NCBI GenBank assembly: GCA_015179025.1
Contig: WHUX01000168.1
Coordinates: forward strand, 1 to 64,000
Direction: 5' to 3'
Source: Terfezia claveryi
Taxonomy: Eukaryota > Ascomycota > Pezizomycetes > Pezizales > Pezizaceae
DNA length: 64,000 bases
The notes below the pieces were generated by a model. The model was given only the letters and a program-made list of their open reading frames with translations. It was not told the origin of the DNA and ran no database searches. Shown here one piece after another: positions 37,601-50,639 of the stretch (position 1 is the stretch's first letter; the number at the start of each line of letters is the position of its first letter). The position numbers and the translations under genes are program-made.

Positions 37601-38417
37601 TAGCCTATGTCAAGCGTCAAGATTCAGTCTCCCATGGTATTGGTCCTGTCAACCAGGGACGTCCAACTGAAGTTGTTCCGACCAAGCACTGTAGATCTCA
37701 CTTGATACGGACAATAGAACATTACATTACTTGTGCATTGCATTGCATAGCCTAAGCTTTCTCCTTACCATGACCAGTCAGTCATAAAGGCACATCCCCT
37801 CTTCGGACATGACGCACCCAGGCCAGATGACAAGATCGTCAGGTGAATTCCTCGCGGCTTGCTGCGGCGGCAGCCTGAATCTCGATGCCAACCAACCCCT
37901 CAGATCTGCCCGTGGTTTGGAATGAAATGATTACGCCCGGGGAACGGGTTGCAGGAATCGAGGCTCGGGGAGTAAAGGACTTTGTGAAGTACTATACTAC
38001 TAATCGAAATGGCACATGGTACTAGTATATACACTTACCTGTGATTCCAGCGAAACTTCAAAATCAAACCTTTCGGTATGTCAAAGTCATACCATAAACT
38101 ACATAAGACAACATCCATGGCCCTACCTTCAGGTTAACCCGGTAGATTACTCAATTAGGTGAGTTTTTTAAATGGTACTATAGCGGCGGGCCACGCAACG
38201 CTAGTGGGCACTATGTTCTCTGAATTGTTTTCCTCATTTTGCCGCATACAGAGAGCCGTTCAGGAGAGAGGGTACTCTATCCTGAAAAAGAAACTGCGAA
38301 TTCTTCTAACACACGTTAATAGAGGCACATATCTGTAGTCCATATATTGTCGGTGGTCAATGAACGAAAACAATGATTGGTCTAGACTAGGAGGCATGAA
38401 CAAAAGGTGGTATACCC
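34618..38417. other. Non-coding AT-rich stretch
   Basis: No gene was recognised. There is only a TCTAGAGGCATC tandem pair near 35408-35432. Confidence 0.5.
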
Positions 38418-38603
38418 GGGAAAACTGGTGAATAAGAGCCCTTGTCAAAACGTGAATCACAACAGTAGAATCAGTGACACAGCGGTAAAGTAAGTCACAA
38501 TCGTGTAGCCAAGTCTGCCTATCTTGCCACAAGTAGTAACGCTGCTACTATTAAAGGGAAGACCAAAAGATATTGACAAGGGCTCTTATTCACCAGTTTT
38601 CCC
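38418..38603. repeat. Perfect 31-bp inverted repeat with 124-bp spacer
   Basis: GGGAAAACTGGTGAATAAGA (continuing to GCCCTTGTCAA) at 38418-38448 is repeated exactly as its reverse complement at 38573-38603. TA lies close outside both arms. Probably another small MITE or a hairpin-forming element. Confidence 0.75.
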
Positions 38604-41600
38604 GTAAAAAGGGTCCACGGTGCTAGATTTAGAATCGGGGTAAAAAAGAAATATTGGTATCGTGTACCTATCAACGTTAGGCCTCTGTCTACACTGTAAG
38701 GATTTGACCTATCCACCTTTGCCAGTGAATTCTATATTTGTACGTTCGCTTGGAAATAGGGCTGAACATATGAAATAATTAAATTAGGAACGAGATGTCT
38801 CACCAGCACGATTTATTTGGATAATAGTAATTGGGGCCTTTTCAGCTGGACTATATATAAATCGACCAGTTCTGGCTCAGCCTATATGTACCGACAGCAC
38901 TCACAACGTTCTTTCCACAACCAGACTAATGGTCAGTGGGAGCAGGAAAATGCATAACACCTATGCAGTTCTTTATTTATAAATAGAATGATGTGAAACT
39001 CGTTGTCCAACCAGGTTTTCATGGATATTTAGCTTCCATGATGCGCCAATGTAAGTCATCTAGATAGCTACCATGATCCGGAAAAATTACATTTTGGATT
39101 CCTTGGCCACCATAAACTAAAACATAAATGTCTCACTGGCTTGATGAACATTCCTCTGAATACAGAGTACGGACACAATCCATAAAATAAAAATCACTCT
39201 AAAGCTCGTACTCCCATGAGTTGGCATATATCTCATATAGCATAGGGGTATGTCGAGCCGATGCTGGGCATACAAAATCTTTATCGGACCACCTATCTGC
39301 ACAATAATATCAAAGGCCACCAATTAATCGGGTATCTATCCATCCATCGATATCGAGATATATCAATTTCCATAACCCCAGTAACCTAATTGCGTACATA
39401 TGAATATATCAACCCACAATGACTTACCATCGCGTTGCCAGTTTATGAAATCTCTTGAACCATAGAAACATTTGATGCATGCGATAGGTGGGCTACTGTA
39501 AGAAACAAATTAATACCGCGAATGAAAAAGCGCGAAAAGACTACCTGAATATACATAAGATCCTAAGCCCGAGTTCGAGACTACCGGTACCTCTGAACGC
39601 CTTAGCACCTATGTATAAGCACAAGCGGCCTGTGAATATCAATAGGAGGACCGTAGTCTCATGCCGAGGACCATTTACTTTACCCAATGGTGCAAACCAG
39701 ACTACTATGCCAAGTGGAACTTAAGTAATTCACGGAATGGTAATTCCACTTCCCATGGGGAGTTCAGTTTGGGGGTATGTTTTAGCTTTGATACAACTGT
39801 ACTACCATTGTAGGGAAACCCATCTGCTCTTCTATGCAGCCAATGTCACATATTGTTTACCAAAAACAGACCACACCGTGATTTGAATAAGACCCGACTT
39901 ATTTGTAAGACCCTAGCACGGGACTATAACTTACTTATTCGCGTGCTTTTACCTGATCCATGGGACTGGAAGCTAGTTGTAACGCTGGTTAAGCTGACGG
40001 TACATATGCAGCTATGTTCTCACAGGGTATCGCGGTTCCGATTGCGGGGGCAGAGATCCGATGCGAGTGAAATGATCAATGTAGTGAGATCCTGACCGTG
40101 ACCGTGCCAGTACATTAGTGAGTGATATTCTTAAGTGAAGGGTACATAATGCGAAAGATATCACACTTTTGCCAATATTTTCATACAAAAAGCGAGTCAT
40201 AGTACCATATTCAGATATGTATCGCCCGCTACCTGAGGTCATTTAACTATTCTCATGTACTAGGTATATCTATATGCAATGCGACGGCGGTTGCCAGGTG
40301 AAGTGGTATCATCCGTGTAACCACTTGAGCGGACAGCACAGTAGTCTGGCTTTGTGACAGGACAGCATTCCAATCGAACCAGAGCTCCGCTCCGTCTTGT
40401 CCCGCCTCATCCCCCGTCATCGCCTCATCGTGCCAGTGATCTCTTCAGGCATCGGCCGACAGGACACTCAAGCTCGTTGAATACTCACCTTCGGATCAAT
40501 CTCTAGAGGAATGTCCTGACGGGTGTACCTCTTCCCCTGCACAAAAGCAGCAAAGTAGCTCGTATCATGAACCTGAGACCGGTTTTATCGGTTTTATCGA
40601 CGAAGGGATGTAACAGAGAGCTGTCATTGTTCCCCCAATGCGCGAGGCAGTACGAACTTGGCTAGCTTAAAGCTTGAGCTCTACAAATAGGGTCATTTAT
40701 GCCGTGCAGTGGTCCCCAACATCACAAAAGGAAAAAAAAAGCTACTTTCACAATGCCTTCGTCGAGGTCCAGATCAAAGCACCTCTCTCTGTCTCACTTG
40801 TAGCACCTAATAAATATTGAACCCCACACCATAAATTAGCATCCCTGGCAAACAAAGTTGTGTAGCCATCGTTTTTGACCTCGTCACTAACAAAGTGCCC
40901 ATTCCTAATTCCAAGAAGTTATTACTCTCTCGGCTCTCTTTTGCTTAGTGAGAAAAGACATCAGGATAAATTCACGATGCCAAGCCCATATTTGCTGGGG
41001 AGCATTGGACAAAGCTCGCTAACTTGGAATCTTAGTGACGCCTTGATCAAGATTTGAGGCTTGGCGTATGAAAAGGGGTCACGGGAGCACCCAGAGATTT
41101 ATGCAGGCACCTTCAAGGGCGAGGGAAAATTATCCGTGTGCTGGGGATGGGCCGGTCGGGGATACCTAACCCCATTGCGTGCGGAACGGGCGCACGTATG
41201 TCCACACCCCACGAAAATTTTCTAGATGTGCCGAAAAAGAAGATTCCCAATAGGATTGGCAATCGTCTATGATGATACGTTTCTATGCGTGAAACAATTT
41301 TCATGCAGCCTTCGTGTTGCACCAGCCAAGTTTCAGGGAATGGTTTTTTTTGAGTCCGACTGCACATTTGGCCGGCGGCGATGCCAGTGATTGATCGATG
41401 AGTGTCCTTTGATGAGGCCTTTATCAATAATAACGTGTTGAGAAGTACATATATAATTATTTGTAACGGATAAAACAGTTTGAACTGATTTCCAGAACCA
41501 AGGTTTCTAGGCAAGCCTGAGCTCCTGCTCATAGCCGCCTTTTTCTTGGATAAATATCGCAGAGCACACTGAGACTCCCATAATAGGGATAGGCGGAAAA

Positions 41601-41803
41601 AAACTCACAAGGCTAGGCGAATACGGATCGCGTCTGGCTCTCCCATTTGCGTACACGTGTCGAATCGTAGCATGGGGTGGAGCCAAGTTGTGAGTGTTGT
41701 CAACCTGCAGGAATGGGATCTTACAATCTGTGTGGACGGTGGGTGGTCTATACCTAACAATGATTAGTGACCCCTTCTAGCAACAGACGCTTGAACTTTT
41801 CAG
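38604..41803. other. Non-coding stretch
   Basis: Open frames here (for example near 39488-39724 and 41113-41532) have no domain cues and no supporting splice structure. Nothing else was recognised. Confidence 0.45.
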
Positions 41804-42017
41804 GAAAATTTGGAGATACGCGGAAAGTATCGATTCGTGGACGGGGAGGGTGCTTCCCCCGGACTTGGATGCCGCTGGGGCTCTTCAAGGTACCGTACCG
41901 TTCGGGCTTACCTTACGGGAACAAGCCATTGAACTAACCTGGGACTCCATTGGATGCAGCGTGGCTGGGGAGCGGCTAGCTGTCAAGGAAAAGGTCGTTA
42001 AATATAGTCGTGTACTG
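41804..42017 (+). CDS. Possible coding exon of an unidentified gene
   Basis: A stretch bounded by a good acceptor (CTTTTCAG) and donor (CTG|GTAAGT) is open in one frame for 71 codons, reading IWRYAESIDSWTGRVL, PPDLDAAGALQGTVPFGL, REQAIELTWDSIGCSVAGE, RLAVKEKVVKYSRVL. Its composition is protein-like, unlike its surroundings. Flanking exons were not located. It could belong to a small gene or to an upstream exon of the 42.9-kb gene. Confidence 0.3.
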
Positions 42018-42938
42018 GTAAGTTTATTCTCCTTGCTCCGCTGGCTACTACTTGCTGGCTTGGTTCCTCACTTCTTCCTTCATCCTCTTTGCTATCGTCA
42101 TCCAAACGAGAAAAAAAAGAACAGAATTTCCTCCTTCGGGATCTTTTAATATTTTTTTTCTAATATTTTTGATCTTTTGGGGTTGCTGTGTTTCTCCACT
42201 GCCATCTGGACATCGAGTTCCTTGCTTTCCTAATTTTCCCGTCATCTATTCATCTGTCTCATCGTAGGATATCCTAGAGGGATTTGCTCGGGGATTTGCA
42301 TGCTCTGTTTAGAGCTTGAGTCAAGGTATCAGTCTTTCTTACGGTTCGTAAGTTTATGTTTGCTTCCGCTCAGCGTGTGACGTGACGTTGTGCGCTACTT
42401 TGGGCCCCCTCCCTTTTTTTTGGATCTCGAAACGAGACATACCCCCTCGCGTTAGATTGTGTTCTAACGAGAACATTCACAATTTTGTACAGCAGACCAC
42501 CACAACAATATATCCGGCGTTTCACCACGATCGATACCATCGCGATCCAGTGGGTCCGCTGCTACGGCCAGCTTCATCCTACGCATGTTCATCGGTTTAC
42601 TCACCTCGCATAATTGAATTGCGTGCATCGTCTGAAAGGCACTCCAACGGGGCAGACTTGCGAGGCTGGTGTTAAAATTGCTTGTTGCGCGCTAGGTTGT
42701 CAGGTACATTAGACACCCACCATCTTTTCCCTCCCACACCACCAGCACCGGGTTTCCATATACATAGGCCTCAACCACCCGTTTCTGCAGAAACATCAAC
42801 TTCCATTTTTTTTTTATTAGCAGAGCTGATGATGACTTGACACGGCAGCTCTTCACTAGAAAATATATCTGGACCCGAAACCGCGTCGGACGGCTATCTG
42901 CCATCTAATCAGTAACATAGATCGTTTGGTACCGTCAA

Positions 42939-45900
42939 ATGTATCTGAAGTTGTATCGCCCTTCAGTACCCAGCTTTCAACCACAACAAAACCCCCTGCA
43001 AAGGCCTCGGGATTTCTCGAACTCAACCCCAGCACCAATGTCAGCTTTCCTAAACTTCCCATACGAGAACTCCAGCGAGTTTTCGTCGTGGACACCTCCC
43101 ATCAATGGAAACATAATGAATCTTAACAATGGACCACCATTCCAACGTCATATGGCATCTCCAGCACCTCCGCCATTGATGAACCCACCATTCCATCACA
43201 ATGGGTTTGCTGCTGCACCACCACCTCAACATTTCTCCTCTGCAGGTCCTGTGGGTGGTTTCCAGCAACCACAGTTTGCTAATGGCATAATATCTCCAAT
43301 ACATTCTCCGGATCTGGGACCGGTGCTTCCTCATATGCATAACCACAATGGGAATACATTTCCACCACCACCAAGCTACCCCAACATTCATCCACAACCA
43401 GGATCTTTAGGCAACCGGACCCCAAATCAGATTCCTCCTCCACAAAATTTCGCATCGTTCAACAGCCCTATGACCGGAGTGATGCATCATCGGGAGAATG
43501 GTGTAGGCCACCACCTGGGACCATTCCTAACCCCACCGGTGTCAGCTCCAAGCTCACCATCGCCCCCTCCTCCACATATGATTAATGGGTATAACCCTAC
43601 CCCACCTCCCCCTCATGGCATGCAATCCCTATTCCCGTTAATAATGTCTCCTAACCATGTCCATAACTCCCATATGTACAGGTCTGTTCCTACCCTCCCC
43701 CCATTGAATTTCCCGTCAGCGAATCCCCGAACGGTGGCCACCCGAACAATAAACAAGTCACTTACCCCCCCCCTTGCGAAATCAAATCTTGCTACTTCGA
43801 CAGTGATATCACGAAATGAGCCGGCCCCGACCTCAACGAATAGTGACCAGTCAACATCCACTACACTAAATCCTAATGCAGCCTCATTCCAGCCAAAGGT
43901 GACATCTCCCGCAATTGTATCAAGTACTCCTCCCCTGAAGCGAACGGTGACTCCTCCGACTAAGACACGAACACATCCATTCAACCCACTCTCACATTTC
44001 ACTCCATCCACATGCTCAACACCATCACGGGAGGAGCAAGCAGAGAAGCGTGCGAGTGGGAAGTTCAACCCTGGTGCACCAGCATTCGTGCCAGAAACAC
44101 CGCCTTTGCCAGCTCGATCAAGTCCACCTCCAAATGCTCCTACTGGCCCTGCATCCCTAGTACCACGAACAAATCCCCCGCCAGGATCATCTTCCATACC
44201 ACCATATCCCAGGCTCCCACTATCACCGCCTACAGGGCCAAAAGCCGACAGAAACACGATACCACCACGACCTATCATCGGACTTGGCATTGGAATGGCT
44301 GCGGCAAATGAGATCCAGGAGCGAGGATTACCAGCAACGACACCTTTGGGGCCAAAGTCTATGAGTACACCAACTGGTCCACGTGCGGAACGACCATTGT
44401 CTAGGAACTTGAGCTATTCACGGACATATAGCGGAAGTGAAAGCTATAACCCACGGGAAAAGTATGTTAAGGAGCCAGTCCCCACTCCTACAGTCGCTCT
44501 CACCAGAATTCCTGGGATCGATAAGCTTGTCCCAACGGGACCGGCGAAGATGTTGGCGGATCTTCCTCCTGCGGCGAAGATTCCGGATGTTCCCACTGCT
44601 CCGGCAGCGATGCTGAAGTCGATGGAGAGCGGAAGCCAGAATGGTAGCGAGGATGGAACTAGGGGTCGACCCCTATTCTTGAGCCGCTCTTCCTCGCATA
44701 TATACACCAGTAAAAGCGTTAACATTCGACATTTCCGTGGTGGTATTAGCCGGAGTCGAAGCATCTTGGCTCGTGACCATGATGATTCAAGAAATGCGTC
44801 TAAGTCAAGGGATGGAAGTGGTATTCCCGGTATCATGGTTGAAGTTACATTCCACGACTCACCAAATGCAGAAGATAAAGTTCCTGTGCTCACCGAGGAA
44901 CCAGAGAGTTATGACAATGAGACAACGCCAGCCAACGAGGATGAGAAGGCTGTTCAGGAGCAGGTCGAGGTCCCAGCGGCGGTTACTATCCAGCAAGAGC
45001 CTGCCATAGAGGACGAAGAATCCGGCACTGTTATTGAGGAAGTCCCATTCGTTGAGGAGCCAGGGCCATCGGTTGCTGTTGTTGAGCTTTCTCTTGCGGA
45101 ATCTGACCTACCAGAGATTGAGGTCAACGACAGCGTTGAGGCAGCAGACTTTGATATCGCAATTGAGGCCATTGCCCCTGCTCCAGGTCTTGTTCAACAA
45201 TTTGTATTCACTACTGACGATGCTGATGAAGACACCGTCATGCCAGTTCTTGACAAGGTCGAGGAGATTGCAGCTGCACCAACAGTAATGATTGCAGCTG
45301 CCCCTCCTCTTCCATCTATCCAAATCGAGGCTGACGACTCCTCTCGCAAGGAAGTCGACCTCGAAAATGATCTAGATACTAACCTTGACTGGTTCCCCGG
45401 CTCCCGTGCAGCAACCACACTATCACCACGCCTGTCTGAACGTAGTAAGAAGAAGAGAGAGGAGGAGGGCGATGAAATTGTAAGTATGATGATCGAAGAC
45501 GGCGTCGTAATCGTTCCCACTCGGGATACCCCCAGTCCAACGGCACAAATGAGGGCAATGGCTAAGAAGAGATTGGTGAAGGGCAAGAATCAGGATGTCA
45601 TCGCACCTGTGAGGGAAGAGGTTACTCCGGTCGAGGAGGCTGAGAAAGACAAGAAGTCGTAAGTTCCCCCTCTTTCTGCCTATTCGTGTTGGTGGAATGG
45701 TGCTAATGTACTATGCAGTGTCGAGGTTGAGCCAGTGATTTCCCAGCATACTGAAACCCACAAGAAGGGAAGGAACGGAAAGAAGGCAAAGGGGGTAAAG
45801 AAGGAGAAGCCTGCCACCCCCACTACCGAACGGGCTGGGGATGCCAAATCAGTCTCTACAACTGAACCCATTGCTATGGACGAAGTCGCCCTGGAGACCG

Positions 45901-47503
45901 ACATGAAATCCCCAGTCAATCAGAAGCCTGTACACCGCGGTGCTGTTGTCATTCATGGCATCGTTCACCAAGATGGTTCAAAAAGCACGCAGAGGATTCA
46001 GAAAAATAGTGAGACCGGTATTGGCTTCCCTACTGGGCCTAGGGCTGAGACTGAGGAAGTCGATGCTATTGTCCATGATCCCAAGGACGAGGAGGAACCA
46101 ACTCCTGAGACTGTTCTGATGGAGGACTCTGAAAAAGAGGCTGCCAAGATCACTTTGGAGGAAAACGATAACGATACGGAGCATGATGGTGGCGTGAAAC
46201 TCGATGCAGCTCACTCTCTGCCAACCCGTCCTGAGGATGTCCAGCATGTGAAGCTCACTCAGATCTTCAACGATAGTGAGTCGGTTAAGGACGAGCAAGA
46301 TGACGAGGATGCTGCTGTTCATGTGGAGGAGGAGCCTCTTCCAGTTGTTGAGGCTCTTCGGGTTGTTAAGCCTCCCACTCTTGTTCAGCCAATCGAGGAG
46401 GAGCATTTTATTGTATTCACTCTAAAGCCCGAGGCGGTCATTGAGGAGTCAGTTGCAGCTGTCCAAGAGCCAGCCATTGTTCTCGAGGAGCCGATTGCCG
46501 TTAAGGAGCAGGTTGCTATTATCGAGGAGCCGATTGCCATTGCTGGGGAGCCAGCTGCTGTTATCAAGGAGTCTGTTGCCGTCGTCGAGGACGCTGTCGA
46601 GGAGCCGATTGCCATTGCTGGGGAGCCAGCTGCTGTTATCAAGGAGTCTGTTGCCGTCGTCGAGGACGCTGTCGAGGAGCCCATTGCCGTTGTCGAGGAG
46701 TCCATTCCCGTTGTCAAGGAGCCCATCGCCGTTGCCAAGGAGCTCATTGCACTTGTCGGGGAGCCCATTGCCGTTGTCGAAGAACTGGTGGTCACCCCTG
46801 AGGAGAGTCCTGTTGTGATCGAACTTCTTGAGGAGCTCTTGGTTCCCGCCGTTGAACCACCCAACACTGAAGAGGTCGTCAAGGAAGCTGCCTTCTTCGA
46901 GCCCCGTCACATGCACACTGGAGAGATTGCAGTCTCCATCAACAGCATCATCGACGCTCTTGCCTCTTGCAAGGACACCAACTCCCTCTCTGGCACCTTG
47001 GAAACCTATAGTCGTGTGTCTAAACCCGGTACTCAAGAAGAGAGGCTGTTCAGGGAACTTCACCACTACGCTGCTATTGCGGGACCCACGAAGAATGACA
47101 ACAGCGACAACAGGAGCACTAGGAGTAAGAGCAGCATGAGGAGCGTAAGGTCTTTCTTTAGGAGGCGTGCGGAGGCATACCCGCAATGTAAGTTGCTGGA
47201 ATTTTCTACAGAATCCCCTTGATCTGGCGATATCGGGGGTTAAATGCTAACTTGACTTAATCAGTGTTGTCTTCTACTACAAGTCGCATCAAGGCTATCC
47301 TCCCACCATTCCTTTCCATGACTGCTGCTCCCGCAATCAACACCATCCCAACCTCCGGAACAATCACTCTAACCGACCATAGGAGCCCAATAGCTTCCAC
47401 CAATACAGGCAAATCGCAACGCTCACGCTTCTTTCCCAAGATGACCATGAGTCTTCTCTCCCGCTCTGTCTCCACAAAGAGCCAACAGAATGTGGCCGCA
47501 TAG
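42939..47503 (+). CDS. Large low-complexity protein, three exons, 1475 aa, unknown function
   Basis: Model: join(42939..45658, 45719..47187, 47265..47503). Introns of 60 and 77 bp have GTAAGT donors (phases 2 and 1). Start is ATG 42939; the ATG at 43038 (MSAFLNFPYENS) is an alternative. The N-terminal ~500 residues are Pro/Asn/His/Ser-rich and disordered (PPPP runs, repeated TGP motifs). A basic Ser/Arg patch follows (RSSSHIYTSKS, GGISRSRSILARD). Then comes a long acidic Glu/Val/Pro region built of EEPIAV/KESVAV-like units, including an exact 75-bp duplication. A short ordered-looking segment near the end (HTGEIAVSINSIIDALASC, then ERLFRELHHYAA) precedes a basic Ser/Arg tail. No catalytic domain, signal peptide or TM segment was seen. 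Composition suggests a scaffold or cytoskeleton-associated protein, but this is not established. Confidence 0.8.
46524..46673 (+). repeat. Exact 75-bp tandem duplication within the coding sequence
   Basis: Two identical copies (46524-46598, 46599-46673), each encoding a 25-residue unit beginning EEPIAIAGEPAAVIKES. A partial third copy follows, and looser EEP-IAV units flank it. The duplication is in frame, so it only lengthens the acidic region. Confidence 0.9.
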
Positions 47504-50500
47504 GGATGCTCTCCTCGAGGGATTTGTGCAGGCGGCGGTGGGGTGCAGGAGAAGATTTGCTTTACCTTGTTTATAATGGACGCTCACGTGGATGTGGACC
47601 GAATACTGTACTTATACCTGGAGCTGGAATACCTTTGCCTGGAGAGGGGAATGACATATAACCTGTTTTAATACCTTCAGTAACCCTGTCCTCCGCGATT
47701 CTGACGGGGTGATTCAAAGAAGCTATGTTGCGGAATTCCTCCTTGATCTGCTTGAGCCAACTTACCATTTATGGATTCCCATTCCTCTTCGCCTCTTGTT
47801 GATTATCTTTCTCTACGTCATCAGTTCAACCTGACTAGGAGGGATACCCGGATGAAACAATGGTGACTTTCTCTTTTCGAGCCGCTCTCATTTGTGGAAG
47901 TATTTGATAACGGTCCACGAATGAGGACAAGCGAACCGGAATGCGGAAGTCACTGGCTGGGAATCATATTCCTCTAGTTATGGCGATGAATGTTGATGAA
48001 TGTTGAGGAAGAAAGAGAGGCGGGCCAGATAAAGAGGAACGGCATGGGTGGTAGGTAATACAGGGGTCAAGTTCTGCAACACACTCTCGAGATCAGTTTC
48101 GCGAATATCAATCTTCTTGGAGCATGCTACCGGATTTGGCGGATCATCTTCAGTTCTGGGTTTACTGCTTTTGCTTAATCTCGATGCTCATTCTCATTCT
48201 CTACCTCTACACTCTCTGCATCACCTGCCTAGCTTTTGTGTTTCCCTTTAGATATTCCTATCCATCATGGTGTAACGTTCTGCTTCCGATATGCGGTTAA
48301 ACTCAACGATTGAGACGAATCTCCTTCTTTTCTTTTATCGGAATTACTATCCATTCACTCTTTTAATCAATGACTTTATTAAGCGGCGGTTCTTCGGTTT
48401 CGGTCACTTTGGGGCGTGCCTTATTTGTCTTTATTTTGCCGACATGTTACTCATTTATGTCTGTCTGGTCTGGAGTTTCCTTTTACAATGGCGGTCTGTG
48501 TTCCTTGTTTTTGATTCCTGTTTGATATTTTTATTTTGTTTCCGCATTGCATTGCATAGAATTTGCATTGCGTTGCAATCTTCGCCTTCTCTGCTTTGTA
48601 TTTCTCATTGCTCAAGAGTTTCTTAAAGACGGCGGCGTGTTTCTCGAATACGGCGTTTTCTTCATATGTTGAGGCATTTTCATCTTTTTCTTTTTACACT
48701 ATCATGTAAGCTATATGCCTACTCTCACCTAACTCTCTCTGGATGCCTTGAGTCGGGGAAAGTAAGAATCGGGTTTGGCCGATTATTGGGGCGGTTTAAG
48801 GGTAACGGGATGGTGGATCTTGCGGGGGAGGATTGGCTTGGTAGGGAGATTTGGGATCAAGGATGGAAAGGTGGAGTGGATATAGATAATGAAGTTTGAA
48901 TATATGGTACTTTACTCTGAATGCTCTTATCGGATCGAATTCGCTTTGCCACCATGTATGTATTGTAAAGTACGATTTGAGCGGTGTGTTTCTCTGTCTC
49001 TCCAAGCTAGTCTAAACTCATTTTAACATGAATAGGACCGAAAACCCATGATCACGTTAGTCTATGCATAAATAAGAATGCAGCCATGCGGTATAGCATT
49101 TTTTTTTTTTTTGTAGCTAAACGTCTGTGGAGCCTAAGGATATGAGACAGATTGGTATAGCATAGCATACCACAGAATGCTGACTTTATCGAGAATAGGG
49201 TTTGGTTAGTACATATGGGTATCTGCAAAGTATTATTACTGCAGTAATGAAACAGGCTCCGTGTAGGGAAGTACATCGAGTCATTAGGTTTCAATCTTGC
49301 GCAAAAGTCTCTTCGTAGCTGTGCATACATTGACCAAGAAAAATGACATTGTATAGCAGAGTTGGAATTGAACTCTCCATGCCTAGCAATTATGTTCTTT
49401 GGACAACCACCAAGCAAGAAACACAGTCTCTTCGTCATAGAGTTGGAGGTATAATCTGGATGCAATAGCAATCTGGCACCTATAGTGTCGAACGACACTG
49501 CGGCACCCCAATTTTGGTGCGTGGCTGCTATAGTGCATCGGAGTACCAGCATTCCCCGGCATCACCAAGCCAGCAATTACCGTAACATATTGTTATACTG
49601 TAGATACTCTGTCCAAGCTTCAACGGCGGCTACTATTCGACACATCGGCACCGATCCGTTCCCAGCACACCAGTACGCACCTATGCAGAAACGGAAATTC
49701 AAGCGTTGGTGGCGGCACCAACTCCATCACTAGCGCGAGCTACCCTGGTGTAGAGAAATAGTAGATTGTCACCACCGAAGCTAGTTGTCCCTCAACGCCA
49801 TGGGAAGACAAGGGTAGAGGTACCTTTGCGGAAGTAGAGCAGATGGGAGGAGGCTGCTGGGTGTGTCTGGCTTGTAACTTACGCCTCCACCATCACCGAG
49901 TGCATGGCCACCAGCCACCGAGAGCAATATCCCACCCCTATAGCATAGATACAGAGGAACAGCAGATAGGGAGGGAAAAGGTATAGCAATCGCTGGAGCA
50001 AATATCACAATAACCATTACCATTGCGACCTGTGGCGATGCACGGCGCTCCCATTCGCTACAAACTAGGGATGATGAGGTGGTGGATTGAGGAGAATGTC
50101 ATGGGGAGCCGGTGGTTATTGAGGGAGAATCGACCAGGAAATGGAATCCTCCCTTGTCATCTATAAGAAATCAGCGAAGGAGAAAGACAGGCTGAGAATA
50201 GGAAGAAGGATTTCTGCATCACCAGATATAAAGGGGACCGTCCATCGGCCACCAGTGCATATACCTCGGAGAGTCGCGGATTGTGTGTAGGTATTGGAGA
50301 TGGGATACGTTGTGCGTTGCCAGGCTGGACAAGTACCCGTTGTAATCTTCGGGAAACAGTTATCTGAAGTTTTAAACCTCCATGTAATTTCCCCCCTGCG
50401 TTACCGATTTGATATTGTGATATTGTTTTTATACGCGATCATGAGTTCTACGGATTGATGTATGAGTTTTCACCTGCCGTGATCAGGATCTTTGTCAGAT

Positions 50501-50639
50501 GCATTTTCGTTTTTCTTTTTCGGGGGTATCTAGTCTTGTACAACGTACAAGATACTAATGGGAGTTGTATAATTCACCCGATGTTGAGGCAGAGATGCCG
50601 TCGTCATTGGCTGAAATAGTTTAAATGAGTACTGTAAAA
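47504..50639. other. Intergenic region downstream of the low-complexity gene
   Basis: Includes the presumed 3' UTR and a T-rich stretch (48.3-48.7 kb). Apart from the small LINE fragment at 49.1 kb no feature was recognised. Confidence 0.5.
49090..49163 (-). mobile_element. ~54-bp 5'-truncated LINE insertion with 10-bp TSD
   Basis: A poly-T run followed by ACGTCTGTGGAGCCTAAGG and ATATGAGACAG matches the 3' end of the full-length LINE (10201-10240: ACGTCTGTGGAGCCTAAGG, CTATGAGACGG). It is flanked by the direct repeat GGTATAGCAT at 49090-49099 and 49154-49163. It is the extreme 3' end of the same LINE family, inserted in the same orientation. Confidence 0.85.
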
